Source of the DNA: Spisula solida
Taxonomy: Eukaryota > Mollusca > Bivalvia > Venerida > Mactridae
DNA: 64,000 nt
NCBI GenBank assembly: GCA_947247005.1
Contig: OX365948.1
Span: 52,559,401 to 52,623,400, forward strand
Direction: 5' to 3'
The position numbers and the translations under genes were made by a program. Below the pieces are notes generated by a model, which was not told where the DNA came from, searched no databases, and was given only the letters and a program-made list of their open reading frames with translations. Of the stretch, positions 11,384 to 23,557 are shown one piece after another. Numbering within the stretch: the first letter of the stretch is position 1; each line of letters begins with the position of its first letter.

Positions 11384-11644
11384 GGGCTGGTATTCACAAA
11401 GCATCTTAAGTGAAAACTTTAATATTTTGACTTAAGTTAAAAATTTGTGCAGCTCACATGTCTCTCAATTTGAAAAATTATCTATGTTTTCTTAGTGAAT
11501 ATAATAGCTGTTTACATAATGCTTCGAAACTATGTAAAATATTGATCATCTTGATTTTCTTGCTTAGCTGATACAATTTCGAAAATTTTAACATTTTAAG
11601 AAATTTCTAAGTTTCCTGCTAAGATGCTTTGTGAATACCAGCCC
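11384..11644. mobile_element. MITE family GGGCTGGTATTCAC, copy 1
   Basis: The ends are inverted copies of GGGCTGGTATTCACAAAGCA. The interior is A/T rich. A second copy is at 53463-53715 in an ALG6 intron. Confidence 0.8.
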
Positions 11645-11716
11645 TGGAGATTAAGATAGTGACTTGATCCTCTTGCCTTCTATTAGCATAATTTCTTGTC
11701 TATATTTAGTCCTGGT

Positions 11717-11858
11717 GTGGTAATCAATATTGATCTTACTTGACTTAAGGATAAGGACAACCAATCAGATCACAGCATATTAAACTCTTAGTCAGTAACA
11801 GGCGATATGATTGGCTATCCTTATTCTCCAATCAAATAAGATCAATATTGAATACCAC
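11717..11858. mobile_element. MITE family GTGGTATTCAATATTG, copy 1
   Basis: The ends are inverted around ATCAATATTGATCTTAC. It contains AGGATAAGGACAACCAATCA and its near-inverse. A closely similar second copy lies at 57646-57788 in ALG6. Confidence 0.8.
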
Positions 11859-12156
11859 CCTTGATTGCATGTTTTGTAAGTATTACAAACATATATGCCT
11901 GAGGTGTAATGCATAAACAAATCTAGAGGACCGATAATGCACTATTTGCTCCTGGAAAAAGATATAATCAGCGTAAGAACCTTGTAATATATTCATGCAT
12001 AGAGTCCAGGAGTAGGTTAATATCTCCTCACCATACTACCACAGGAAACAGTTGCTATTTTACAGTAAAACCTCTCTGTAAAGACCACCTACAGAATAAG
12101 TGCATTTCATTCAAACTCAATATTGGGACTTACTGAATAAAAAAGATAATTACCTT

Positions 12157-12320
12157 ATTACCTCGTATTATTGCCCCCTCTCTAATTAACGCCCCCCCCC
12201 CCCCCCCCCCCCTGCCGATTTAACAAAAAAAAACCTTCAATAATTGGTCCTACAGTTATCCAACAAATTAGCGAAAAACAAATCCAGAATAACAGCTAGG
12301 GGGCGATAATACGAGGTAAT
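12157..12320. mobile_element. Short inverted-repeat element with poly-C tract
   Basis: ATTACCTCGTATTATTGCCC at the left is inverted at the right (GGGCGATAATACGAGGTAAT). Between them is an uninterrupted run of 21 C (12192-12212), which may be of uncertain length in the assembly. Confidence 0.6.
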
Positions 12321-12543
12321 ACGGTATGTTTTCAAGCGTCTAAATGGTGGTATTATTTAGATTCTACTGTAAATAGTATTATAGCATAGTATCTCACCCA
12401 GTAGATACTACAATGCTTTATTTTCATAAAACACTTGGGGAACTTTATGAAGAGTTTGCTGCTGTAAAGAGGGAAAATCATACAAAAAAATACTTGATTA
12501 TCATTCAACCTGCTTTACTTTTCATGGTCCTCAACCTGTTTTA

Positions 12544-12985
12544 GCTCACCTGTCACGAAGTGAGTGGTGAGCTTTCGTAATCACTCTTCGTCTGTCAGTC
12601 GTTGACTCGCCACAATAAGCTTGTGTAGACGATAGAGGTCACAATTTTGGCCTAATCCTGATGAAACTTGGTCACAATGATCATCTCAACAAAATCTAGG
12701 TCAGGTTCGATATAAGGTCATCTAAAGTCAAAAACTAGGTCAAATCATAGAAAAACCTTGTGTAGTTGGTAGATGTCATAATTTTGGCCTTGTCTTTATG
12801 AAACTTGGTCCTAATGATCATCTCAACTAGATCTAGGTCAAGTTCCATATTGGGTCATCTGAAGTAAAAAAGTATGTCAAATCATAGAAAATCTTGTGAA
12901 GTTAGTAGATGTCAAATATTTGGCCTGGAACTTGCATGTCACAATGATCATCTCAACAAAATCTACATGTAGGTCAAGTTTGACA
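12544..12985 (+). repeat. GCTCACCTGTCAC bivalve repeat, fragment
   Basis: It starts GCTCACCTGTCACGAAGTG and then has repeated words AATTTTGGCCT, GAAACTTGGTC and AATGATCATCTCAAC with a period near 120-130 bp. It lacks the usual 3' end. Confidence 0.7.
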
Positions 12986-13246
12986 CCCCTACTGTATTAC
13001 TATTTATAAAGGCACATATTTAAGAAAGAAACAGATTGCTGAAGACATGTGGTATTATAACTCCAACGCGATGAATTGCATTACAAAAACAAACACATAA
13101 TATATTGCCTATATTTTTGTTATGGATTAAAAGCAAGGACCGTAACGCATACCAATGAAAACATTCAAACATTTGGCACAACATATAAAGTTTTCATGCT
13201 CCTAAATATTCAGAAACGATAAATATAGCGGATTTTGTGTTTGTTA

Positions 13247-14481
13247 GCTCACCTGTCACAAAGTGACAAGGTGAGCTATTGTGATCACTCTTCGTCCGTC
13301 GTCCGTCCGTGCGTCAACATTTCATTCAAACAACTTCTCCTCCTAAACCACTTGACCAATTTCAACCAAACTTCACAGGAATGTTCCTTGGGTGGTCCTT
13401 TCTAAAAATAGCTAAAAGAATTGAAATCTATAAAAAAAACTGGTTGCCATGGCAACCGATAGGAAAATCTTTAAAAAAGTCATAAAAAATCAAGCGCTTG
13501 CTAGATTTCAAAATAATTTTACAGAAATAGTTGTTGGGTGACCCTCTTACAAAATTGACATATTTGTCTTGATTCGTCCAAAAACATGGCCGCCAGTGGG
13601 TGTGGTGCTGTTTTCCCTATATATCTATAGTAAAATCTTTAAAATCTTCTCCTCTAAAAGTACTGGTTGGATTTTATTATAAATTGGTTAAATTATTCCT
13701 TGGGTGGTCCTTTCTTAAAATAGCTAAAAACATTGTATTCCATGCAGAACTCTGGTTGCCATGGCAACCAATAGGAAAATCTTTAAAAAAATCATAAAAA
13801 ATCAACCGCTTGCCTGATTTCAGAATAATTTTACAGAAATAGTTGTTGGGTGACCCCCTTACAAAATTTACATATTTGTCTTGATTCGTCAAAAAACATG
13901 GCCGCCAGTGGGTGGGGTGCTGTTTTTCCCTATATATCTATAGTAAAATATTTTAAAATCTTCTCTAAAAGTACTGGTTGGATTTCATTATAAATTTGTT
14001 AAATTGTTCCTTGGGTGATCCTTTCTTAAAATAGCTAAAAGAATTACATTCCATGAAGAACTCTGGTTGCCTCGGCAACCAATAGGAAAATCTTTTAAAA
14101 ATTCAACCGCTTGCCAGATTTCAAAATAATTTTACAGAAATAGTTGTTGGGTGACCCTCTTAAATTGACATATTTGTCCTGATTCGTCTAAAAACATGGC
14201 CGCTAGTGGATGGGGCGCTATATATCCATAGTAAAATCTTCTCCTCTAAAAGTACTGGTTGAATTTCATATTAAATGGGTAACAATATTCCTTGGGTTAT
14301 CCTTTCTAAAAATAGTTAAAAGAACTATAACCCATGCAGAACTCTGGTTGCCATGACAACTGATTGGAAACAACTTTTTATTATTATTAATTGAAAATAC
14401 TTATATATTTTTAAAAAGAACATGGTTCTACTTGATCAATGTGCACAGGTGAGCGACCTAGGGCCCTGTGGGCCCTCTTGT
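13247..14481 (+). repeat. GCTCACCTGTCAC bivalve repeat, near-complete
   Basis: It starts GCTCACCTGTCACAAAGTGA and ends GTGAGCGACC...GGGCCCTCTTG, both marks of this bivalve family. The middle holds four tandem copies of about 311 bp, each with TTCCTTGGGTGGTCCTTTCT (13384, 13696, 14007, 14288) and TGGTTGCCATGGCAACC. The period drops to 281 bp in the last interval. Open frames inside are repeat shadows. Confidence 0.8.
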
Positions 14482-14639
14482 TTTTGTATTGCAATTTATC
14501 GCGCTAGAGTTATACTATATATGTATTCCAAGAAAGTGTAACGTCTTTGTGTCACCATTTCTATAATTGTCTCCCTTTGACCACAAAATGATAACGTATG
14601 TTTCTCGTGTTCTAGTGTATAATTCATTAGAAATGAGTG

Positions 14640-14815
14640 CACATTACAGAAGGTAATCTACTTGACATGATGAACATAAAAATATAATAGAAAGTCGGAC
14701 AAGGAAAGCGGCACTCAACTTTACCAGCCGAACACAGAAAATATAAAAAATATCACATACCACAATTAGACGACACAATGCCCAACACACAACTGAACGA
14801 GAAAATGAACTAAAA
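14640..14815 (-). repeat. Dispersed repeat family, copy 1 of 3
   Basis: On the minus strand it holds TTCTGTGTTCGGCTGGTAAA, GTTGAGTGCCGCTTTCC and GTTGGGCATTGTG. Related copies occur on the plus strand at 37040-37185 and 40805-40910. Confidence 0.6.
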
Positions 14816-14825
14816 ACCACCGAAA

Positions 14826-15009
14826 TCCCAAGTCCCAGCTGTCTCAATGCCCAAGTCCCAGCTGTCTCAATGCCCAAGTCCCAGCTGTCTAAATGCCCAA
14901 GTCCCAGCTGTCTCAATGCCCAAGTCCCAGCTGTCTCAATGCCCAAGTCCCAGCTGTCTCAATGCCCAAGTCCCAGCTGTCTCAATGCCCAAGTCCCAGC
15001 TGTCTAAAT
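14826..15009 (+). repeat. 23-bp minisatellite, 8 units
   Basis: Eight nearly identical units of TGCCCAAGTCCCAGCTGTCT plus CAA or AAA. Because 23 is not a multiple of three, all frames cycle through the same peptide, so the open frames on both strands are artefacts. Degenerate relatives (GCCCTAGTTTCAGCTG) continue to about 15280. Confidence 0.9.
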
Positions 15010-15374
15010 GGTCTAGTTTCAGCTGTAAAATGCCCCAGTTTTAGCAATAAAATGACTAAAACACCTAGTTTCAGCTGAATGCCCTAGTATCAGATATTAA
15101 AACAACTGAGCTACATAATACAACTGAATGCCCTAGTTTGAGATATATAAAACAACTGAATGCCCTAGTTTGAGATAAATAAAAAAGCTGAATGACCTAG
15201 TTTCAACTGTCAACAAGGGCTGAACTACCCAGTTTTAGCTGTCTGACCTAGTTTCAGCTGTAAAAAAGCTGAATGAAGTCATCATTCCAGAATCAATCAC
15301 CACTATATAAATTGTGTGTTTCAAATGTAGCATACACAATAGCCAAACACATTGTGTGCGGTGTTAATATGAAC

Positions 15375-15549
15375 CACAGGAACTTGCATTTATGATTTAA
15401 AAAAAAACATTTTTTTTCAATGGGCCTACTGTACAGCCTGTATTAAAATATATTTTAATACAGGCTGTACAATAGGCCCAGTGAAAAAAAATCAATTTTC
15501 ACATTTTTTTTTATTTTTTCAATTTATAAAATTAATGCAAGTTCCTGTG
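15375..15549. repeat. Large palindrome
   Basis: The centre is at 15450/15451. The inner 60 bp (15421-15480) are an inverted repeat with one mismatch per arm. Outer arms add CACAGGAACTTGCATTTA and its inverse, separated by A/T-rich runs. A foldback element or hairpin-forming sequence. Confidence 0.75.
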
Positions 15550-16080
15550 CATAAACGGACTGCCTGTGGTTTGATAAATAGTATTTGGATGTTCAGTCAA
15601 TACCACTTAGGTCTACTACGACTTCCTCATATTTTATATATAACTTCAAGCGCAATAATAGAATGGTTCCTCCTAAAAATTGGCCTGTTTACTAGACTAC
15701 AGGTGTGTTAATTTTTCTGATGTAACCGGAATTGTGGATTTAACATTTCTGAAAGAACAATGGCTTCTGATCAAAATAAAGGTTATTTCATGAAAATATC
15801 TCAAGAAATGGCGAAGTTATGGTAAATTTAATCTGCTCTGAAGGTTTTTCTTTAATACAAATTTGAGTTAATTATGGAAAAACTGTCATTGAAAGCCTCT
15901 TGTTTGGCAAAATGGTTGACCACATACGATTTTTATGAATTTTAATTTGGCCCTATTGTAGACTAGATAAAATAGTGGTTGAGCATCCTTCGTATATAGT
16001 GCAGTATGTACATGAAATAGTAAAAACTTATCTATTATAACCTAATTTGTCGCGATAAGCCAGTCTTCAATCTATGGACA

Positions 16081-19000
16081 ATGTTTATGTTATTGCAAAA
16101 TATTCAAACAACTTTCACGATGTGGATGAGAAACCTTTTGCCTGTCATTGCTTGTATAAGCATATTGTTAATTGAAGAACATGAGACAGAAAATAGTTGC
16201 CCAGAAGAGGAGGATGGAGTTAAGGTGATAGATGATAATAAACGTATGTTATTGCATTCTGAAAGTGACGTAGCTAACGAACTTCTCGCGCTTCGTGCTG
16301 AACTAGTCGAGTTACGAGGACAGTTAAACAACGTCACCACACAGAACACTGCTCTTCATTCAGAAGTGACAAACTTGAAGCAAATGGTTGGCACATCAAC
16401 ACAAGGTAGAACATTAAATTGATTTACCAAAAGGTTTATTTTCGGTACTAGTTTCCCGACCTGTACCATAAAATCTTTAATGGGATCCTAAAATGTTTGT
16501 TTTATGACGTTTAAAAAGTCTACAATTTCGTTGTTAGCTCCACTATTCCAATGATAAGAGGGCTATTTTAGTTACCTGAGCTTCTGAGTTGGCGTCGGCA
16601 TAATTCGAATGTTAGATAAAACTTTAAATATTTTCAAAGTCCAGTGACTAAGCACACTTGTTAACCATCATTACCCCAACCTCTATACTCAGGTGTCAAT
16701 AAGTCTTATCAAGCATTTGGTCAAAGCTATCTGCCCTTTTCGACTTGGAAATTTATGTTGAAGTTAAGGTACAATGTACCACCTAAAATGTTTCCATGCC
16801 CTTTTGACTCATGATGCTGTGATACCATACTGTACACACTTGTTAACCACCATGCGCATAATCTCTGCACAGAGCAATATAATGCTGCAGCTTTCTAGGA
16901 TTTTGTTTCGAATGTTGCCATGATCATATACTACTCACATTTTGACAAGGGTAAAAAAACAACATTCATGTCCGCGTTACGTTAACTGAACAAAACCGAT
17001 TTAGAAAAAAAATACCATCTAATCTCCTGCTAAATTTCGAAACTGTGTGATGTATGAAGATTCCTCCAGTCGATCTTATTCAATTTGTACGGGACAATGT
17101 TAACTCATAAGGACATTTCGTTGACCCTTATCAAATTTTGAATAGTAAATAACCCCTAAAATAAATATATACATTTTCCGGTCCCCCATAAGAGGCGCTT
17201 CCCTATGCTTTTTATCATGTTGCAAAAAATAAATTGTTTAGGCCTAAATAAATATGTGAAATAAAGTTTCTGCTTTGTTCCTGATTACTGTGCAGTGGTA
17301 TGTTTGTTTTACAGGAACAGCGTCTGCGTATGTTAGGTGGGGACGCACTGTTTGTCCAGGCAACTCGGAACTTGTTTATCACGGTACTATATTTCATAAC
17401 ATTTACAAGTACATGTAAATGATTGTGTTTAATTTTAGCTCTCTTGAGCACTTTTTGTTCGTCGATAAGCTTTTAGGATGGGTGGCTGTCCGTCGTCGTC
17501 ATTCGTTGTAGTCAATCAACAAGTTGTTAAGTTTCCTCTCCAAAACTCAATCATTTGAATCAAACAAAACAGGAAAAGGTCTTAGGTGGTACTGTTTCAA
17601 AAAACGTTCAAATGGTTCCGGCTCTTTGTACAATTATAAAAGTGAAAACCTTAAAAACATATTCTTCTCTGAAACGATAAGGTCTACAAATGGGATAGTT
17701 CGCATGGACAATCATCTTGAGATCAAATTATGCCGCACTCCCCGCACTGGAGTCATACATTTGTGTGTCCCGCAAAGAAGCATTTGTTTTCTATATACAG
17801 TACTGTACGTTTAACTATTTTTCGAGGGAGTTGAATTTTCGTTGAATTCGTAGTTAAACTCAACTCAACTTGATTTTTCGAATTCACGAATACATAACAT
17901 GGTTTTTCCTTCCATGTTTTGTGATCCACGAATTTACGACCACACGAAAGTTATTTTTTAAAATCCACGAAATTTAATCCCCACGAAAAAGTGTGATTTT
18001 ACAGTCAATAGTTATGTAGTTATGTAGTCTTGAGAGTTTTACAGTCAATGACAACAGGTGGTAACATTAGTATGACGAAGATTTGCCTGTTCACTTTGGT
18101 GAACGATATATTATGACCCACTGTATTGTTTCTAATTCCTTAGAATTTTTTAAAGCATGACTTCGTAATGTATCTTGATTGAAAAGAGAAATTGCAATGC
18201 TCTCTGTCGATTCTGTAAACCTATTAAGTTTACTTGTACCTTATAAGTTTATATGTACGCGTAATTTCGACTGTGACAATTTAGCTGGAACCAAATTCTA
18301 TACGATGTTAATCTTATTATTAAATTTGGTCATTTTGACGGGTGCCACTTTCATGCAGAGCTATTAATTGACCAGGGGCGTAACTTCCTATAGGCCATAT
18401 AGGCCGCGGCCTTCACTTAATCACAGAAAGTCGAAAAAATAACAATGTCAAAAATGCAAAAACAAATAATGGGGGTATGGGGTATAGGAGTTTCAAACTC
18501 ATCTGGACTGCTATTGATATTCAGTCTGAAAAAAGCCCAGAGAACACATACGACAGAATTAAAAAAAATCGGGGAAGCATGTCCCCGACACCCTTCAATA
18601 AAGAAATATTTGTTTATATGGAATCTAGACAATACTGTAGAGTCCTACTTGTGTGATTTTCCATTTATGTTAATGATTTAAATAATTATTTTGATTAATT
18701 ATATTTACCCTATCACAATTGGGAGTCGTAGTTGTTCTTGTTTTTCAGTCTACATGGGCGTAGGAGCGTCTTCAACATTGGGGGGCCCCAAACATTTGGG
18801 AGGGGGGGCTAAAAAAAATTTTTTTGAGATATGTGGGGGTCACATTAAGTGTTAATAACCTATAGTGAATGTTTGTGTTTATAATCACTAAGGTAAGGTA
18901 TATCTACTAAGTTGTTTCCGTGTCAAAATACCGGGTAATAAAATTGAATCCTATCATAAACTAGTATTGTTGTTGCTGTTTATTATGTTGTTTATTTATT

Positions 19001-21460
19001 ATGTTGTTGTTAATCTGTTTCTCTTTTTCAGTGGACCATATTGAAAATTGATATTACTGTCAAATATGTAATCCACAATAAATAAAGTCGTTATTATTAT
19101 TATTGTAAGTAGGTTTTAAAACATTGGATCAATCTGGTGCGTTCTGAGATAATTATTTGGTATTTAAAAAGACATGTTTCGTTACAAGATCAATCAAAAT
19201 TAAGTCCTTATTTTGTAAATATTTTTTCTAAGTATTGCACAGATGCTCGAATTCTGAGAGTTAACTTAAGTGGCTTTAATAGTAAGGGAATTTAACATAG
19301 CAATGACAAAGTTTAGAGCAATATAGGAGCTGGTGCAAACTTTATGTATTTCTGTAGTTCTTCAACAGATATTTCATAGATTAAAATCATTTTGCGAGCG
19401 AAGCGAGCACGAAAATTAACATTTTATACTTTTTAACCAGGGATAAAAGGCAATTTACCTATTACAAGACTATTTTAGGCGGAAAATTATTAATATGGTG
19501 TGAATTATTGGGGGGGGGGGGGCCAAATGATATGTTGGCCCCCCCCCCCCTGTCCTAACATTGGGGGGGACCTGGCCCCCCCCTTCTCCTACGCCCATGG
19601 TCTAACAACGTCTAAGAAAGACCTGCGACGATACAGTAATTAAAAATTTTGCGGGGAGCATGCCCCCGAACCCCCTAAAATAACATTGCCTATACAGTAT
19701 ACATTGATTTCGACTAAGCTACACCCCTGAATTCACACACTATTTTTTGTGCCCATCGTGCTCCTGTTGAGTCCTGCCTTATTATCTTATTTTATTATAT
19801 ACCTAGCAATGTATTGTCACGAATACAGGCCAAGTCGCGCAGTGGAATACAACGCGACATATTGCATTTTCCGTAGCATACATGTCTGGTTTTCCGAATC
19901 CGTATCATGCATGTCTGACGAGTTATATGCCGAACATATGCCAACGTCTATGACGTCACGACGTAAACAATTGCCTTTTTATGAATGGGCGTCGCGTGAT
20001 ATGCCGAAAATATGCCGACGTTCATGGCGTCAATGTATACACATCAAACGAATTTTCGCTCGTAAAAGCGCTTTTTTCACCTTTGAAGGTATATAATGAA
20101 AGGAATATTACTGCAGTGGTGTTGACCAGTTAAGCCGTATTACCTCTCGTTGCTTGCGCCATACCGCATCACGCTCGACCTAGCGGTCTCGTGAGATACA
20201 GCATTACACAAGCAACTCGAGGTAATACGGCCCGATGGATCAACACACTGCAGTGATATTCCGTATGCCTTGCATGTATCTAGATCAGATTAGATGATAT
20301 TGAGTTTCAAAGTCTATTGGACAAATCAGCAAATAAGTGCCTATGACCATAAGCGACAATTATACTGGCAAAATCAAAACAAAAAAATAAATATATACAA
20401 TTGAAACATAAAAAAAGAAAGGAAGGAAGGAAGGAAGGAAGGAAGGAAGGAAGGAAGGAAGGAAGGAAGGAAGGAAGGAAGGAAGGAAGGAAGGAAGGAA
20501 CGAACGAACGAACGAACGAACGAACGAACGAACGAACGAACGAACGAACGAACGAACGAACGAACGAACGAACGAACGAACGAACGAACGAACGAACGAA
20601 CGAACGAACGAACGAAGGAAGGAAGGAAGGAAGGAAGGAAGGAAGGAAGGAAGGAAGGAAGGAACGAACGAACGAACGAACGAACGAACGAACGAACGAA
20701 CGAACGAACGAACGAACGAACGAACGAACGAACGAACGAAGGAAGGAAGGAAGGAAGGAAGGAAGGAAGGGAGGAAGGGAGGAAGGGAGGGAAGAAGGAA
20801 GGAGGGAAGAAGGAAGGAGGGAAGAAGGAAGGGAAGAAGGAAGGGAAGAAGGAAGGAAAGAAGGAAGGAAAGAAGGAAGGAAAGAAAGAAGGAAGGGAAG
20901 GGAAGAAGGAAGGAAAGAAGGAAGGAAAGAAGGAAGGAAGGAAAGAAAGAAGGAATGAATGATTCTATGATGTTTATTTTGAAGGGTTTACTGCTGGGAA
21001 GCATCGATCCACCAAGGGAGGAGGTAGCGATACTATTTGTCTGGCCAGTGATCCAACGTGGGACCACTATGACAGCTCACATAATAGCTTACGGGCGACC
21101 GTTCATGGAGCAGAAATTGATATAGAAGTTGGAACAATATTCTCCCAAAATCCGAATCAACAAGATATGCCATGTGCTGTATGCCGTTCTCAAAGACCAA
21201 CTTCTGTATTGATCCCCGGGAGGAAGGAATGCTACGCCGGCTGGACACGTGAATACTGGGGCTTCCTCATGGCGTCATGGGATGCCGTACCATCTGAATA
21301 TAACCATATTTGCATGGACGCCAATCCTGAATACATGCAGCATGGTGGCACGAACGACGACGAACATATTCTCTACTTAGTCGAAGCTAGATGTGGTTCA
21401 TTGCCTTGTCCTCCGTACTACGACGGCAGGGAAATAACATGCGTCGTGTGTTCGAAGTAA
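16081..21460 (+). CDS. Short-chain collagen C4-like secreted protein, 3 exons
   Basis: Exons are 16081-16405, 17315-17383 and 20985-21460 (870 bases, 289 residues). All junctions are GT-AG and both introns are phase 1. Exon 1 has a hydrophobic N-terminus (a signal peptide is best from Met14 or Met16: MWMRNLLPVIACISILLI), an acidic stretch and a coiled coil (about residues 70-100, LLALRAELVELRGQLN). Exon 2 gives AYVRWGRTVCPGNSELVYHG. Exon 3 gives CLASDPTW, PCAVCRS, GRKECYAGW, EYMQHGG and SLPCPPYYDGREITC before the stop at 21458. Those motifs, with their Cys spacing, define proteins annotated in bivalves as short-chain collagen C4-like. No Gly-X-Y stretch is present. Intron 2 (3.6 kb) contains a transposon copy, an inverted repeat and a 0.5-kb tetranucleotide array. 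AATAAA lies at 21561. The exact start Met is uncertain; function is unknown. Confidence 0.9.
18753..19599. mobile_element. CATGGGCGTAGGAG element, copy 1
   Basis: It starts CATGGGCGTAGGAG and ends CTCCTACGCCCATG. GTCTA is duplicated exactly on both sides (18748-18752 and 19600-19604). The interior has GGGGG-rich ends and TTTGCGAGCGAAGCGAGCAC. No coding sequence. It lies in intron 2 of the collagen-C4-like gene. The second copy is at 30482-31251. Confidence 0.85.
20102..20266. repeat. Inverted repeat around CCGTATTACCTC
   Basis: ACTGCAGTGGTGTTGACCA followed by GCCGTATTACCTC at the left is inverted at the right end (GAGGTAATACGGC, then ACTGCAGTGATATTCC). Probably a decayed foldback element within intron 2. 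Confidence 0.6.
20418..20954 (+). repeat. GGAA/CGAA tetranucleotide array
   Basis: About 540 bases of GGAA and CGAA in alternating homogeneous blocks (GGAA, CGAA, GGAA, CGAA, then GGAA with GGGA/AAGA variants). It ends about 30 bases before the acceptor of the last exon of the collagen-C4-like gene. Open frames through it on both strands (e.g. KEGR, NERT, FLPS, RSFV repeats) are artefacts of the period. Confidence 0.95.
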
Positions 21461-21722
21461 GGCATAGAATGAATTCTTATTTATCTTGATCTCTTTTGTA
21501 AATCATGTATTTATAAACAAATATTCAAATTGTGTACATGTATTTATTGCTGCGTCAAGAAATAAATATATATCAGCAAATAGTTCGCTGCTGTCTTGTT
21601 TTTTTTTTGTATAAAAAAACATGTGATGGCCACGTGTAATAGCTATTCATAGCTAATGTTTCCTGTTATACATGTATCCGACTTAAAATAAATATTGTAT
21701 TGTATGTATTGTATTGTATTAT
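21461..21722. other. 3' UTR and flank of collagen-C4-like gene
   Basis: AATAAA at 21561 and AAATAAA near 21687 are candidate polyadenylation signals. No further gene was seen. Confidence 0.5.
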
Positions 21723-22216
21723 GTAACTGTATCATTGATAAAGAGTAAAACAGATATTTATACTTAGAAGGGTTCATAACACGGGAAATTGACCTGGCAG
21801 GCATTTCGTTTTAATAAACATTTGATTAATACTGGTGTGAATTTAAATATATGTACGTACTCAGAAAATAGAGAGCTTCATCTTTAATTTGATACCAATA
21901 TCTTAAAATTCGTTCATAAAGAAGAAAATGAACCCCTGGGACAATGAAATCACTTGAATTCGCCTTAGTGAATGCAGGACCCCATGATATGCATCATGGC
22001 ATAATTATTTAATTAGTTGATCAATTTCGATGGGATCTTGCATGGAGGTAGTTCTAATGATGTTGTCTATGAACGTAATTACGTTATGAAGATATCGAAA
22101 GCCAATTCTTGTTTTTGATACCATGAAAATCTGGCCACTTTAGCACAAATGCACCTTTATAAGATAACATAAATTTTATGAAAAAATGTTTTACTCTTTA
22201 TCAATGATACAGTAAC
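21723..22216. mobile_element. MITE family TGTATCATTGATAAAGAG, copy 1
   Basis: The left end GTAACTGTATCATTGATAAA is inverted at the right end (TTTATCAATGATACAGTAAC). A short second copy with the same ends lies at 26020-26141. Confidence 0.75.
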
Positions 22217-22879
22217 CTGTGGTGATTGCCAGGGTTGAAATACAAGTTATTGTAAGAATCGTCTTACACATTTATGCCAACTGTTGCGAGGAAAGAAATT
22301 CTTTACAAAAAAGTTTCAAATTTGAACGAAACATAAAGTGAAATTTAGTTTTGATCACATTATTGTTGCTTTTACAATCATTTGACACCGAAGCACGTAA
22401 TGCAGCCGATGGATCCTCATAACGAGGTTTTACTGTATTTCGTATTTCACTGACAAGTTGTATACACATGTTGTATTGTTCATTAGTCCGTTTATTCAGG
22501 TCTGTCACTTGTGTACAAGCAATGCAATATCATATTAATATTGTATTTTTATTGTTTTAAATATTTTATTTTGACGAAAAGGGAATGGAAACCAATACAT
22601 TATTCCCTAAGTTTCATACCGATGCACATAATATCTATCAAAATTAATAAGATACATTTTTATGTGCATTATGTTATGCTAACAAGGGGCAGACCTGCAT
22701 ACGCGATTTATATATTAATTGCATGCCGTACATAATGGCTAATATAGGGCGATCAAGCGTATATACGAGGGTTTATGTTAAAGTCCAAATTTGTCCGTAG
22801 ATCGTACTGGCTCGTCTTCTAATACTGGTCGTATAGTAAGCGAGAATATACGGTACGCTATTATTTGTCGTTTCTTCTG

Positions 22880-22950
22880 TGACGCTGAGTGGCTATGGCC
22901 GCTGAGTTAAGATCACTATCTCTCCTCTGATCAGGGTTTGAGTCTCACAC
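22880..22950 (+). mobile_element. tRNA-like SINE fragment
   Basis: GGCTATGGCCGCTGAGTTAAG and GATCAGGGTTTGAGTC have the spacing of A and B boxes. Stems are degraded. Confidence 0.35.
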
Positions 22951-23006
22951 TATTTTTAAAATATGTAAGCGAGAAATGCTAGCGGTTTATAAGCCAGATA
23001 TACGTA

Positions 23007-23557
23007 CAGTAAAACTCCGTTATTACGAGCACATGGCTTATCTCGAGCTTTTGGCTTGTCCCGGTGGGTCATCAAGCGGATAAGCGGATTTAGCTCAGTG
23101 GTAACGCACTGGGCTGTCAATCCAGATGTCGTGGGTTCAATCCCTGGCATCGGAACATGACATTTCTGAAATATTTATAATATTTCCCGCTATATCTGGC
23201 CGTGTGGTCTGCAAATTATCTGGAAGTGCAAGGAAGCTGTGTATCGGTGCTATACACCAGGCACATTAAAGAACCAGGCTGTCTACTAGTATTCGAAATA
23301 AGAGCTATGCGCACCTCTGCAGCGCCGGACATACCTGTATCTAATGGCTCTCTCTCCCTTCAGGGGCTTTCTCTCAGTCTGTCCCTCTGGTCAGATCATG
23401 CTGTATCTGCACTGGTAGAGGATGCACCTGCGCCCTTGTGGCTGCAACATGGGTAAAGTGCCTTTGAACGTGCGTTCGCATGAAAAGGGCGCTATATAAA
23501 TCTGGTATATTATTTATTTATTATTTATTATTTTATCAAGGTAACGAGGTTTTACTG
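23007..23557. mobile_element. Inverted-repeat element (CAGTAAAACTCC) holding a SINE
   Basis: The left end CAGTAAAACTCCGTTATTAC and the inverted right end (GTAACGAGGTTTTACTG) are of a type seen in Tc1/mariner-like MITEs of molluscs. The SINE at 23084-23535 occupies most of it. A solitary end of the same kind (AACGAGGTTTTACTG) lies at 22422. Confidence 0.55.
23084..23535 (+). mobile_element. tRNA-derived SINE with Asp-like head
   Basis: The head (23084-23153) has TAGCTCAGTGG as A box, GGGTTCAATCC as B box, and a good anticodon stem around GTC (Asp). The 3' half of the acceptor stem does not pair, so it is not a functional tRNA. A conserved central part follows (GGTGCTATACACCAGGCAC, TTAAAGAACCAGG), and the end GGCGCTATATAAATCTGG plus TTATTTATT is a SINE tail. 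The central part is shared with the SINE at 61925-62345. Confidence 0.8.

Noticed and set aside
14644..15078. Open frames of MPKSQLSQCPSPSCL type
   Set aside because: A 23-bp unit gives the same peptide in all three frames; no start context, splice site or homologue.
19749..20096. 115-codon open frame in intron 2 of the collagen-C4-like gene
   Set aside because: Lies next to an inverted-repeat element, has no recognisable domain and is out of context with the flanking exons.
20360..21067. Long open frames of KEGR/NERT and FLPS/RSFV repeats
   Set aside because: They follow from the 4-base period of the GGAA/CGAA array, are open on both strands, and lie in the intron of a well-supported gene.
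23084..23153. tRNA-Asp gene
   Set aside because: The anticodon arm is good, but the acceptor stem does not pair and SINE body and tail follow.
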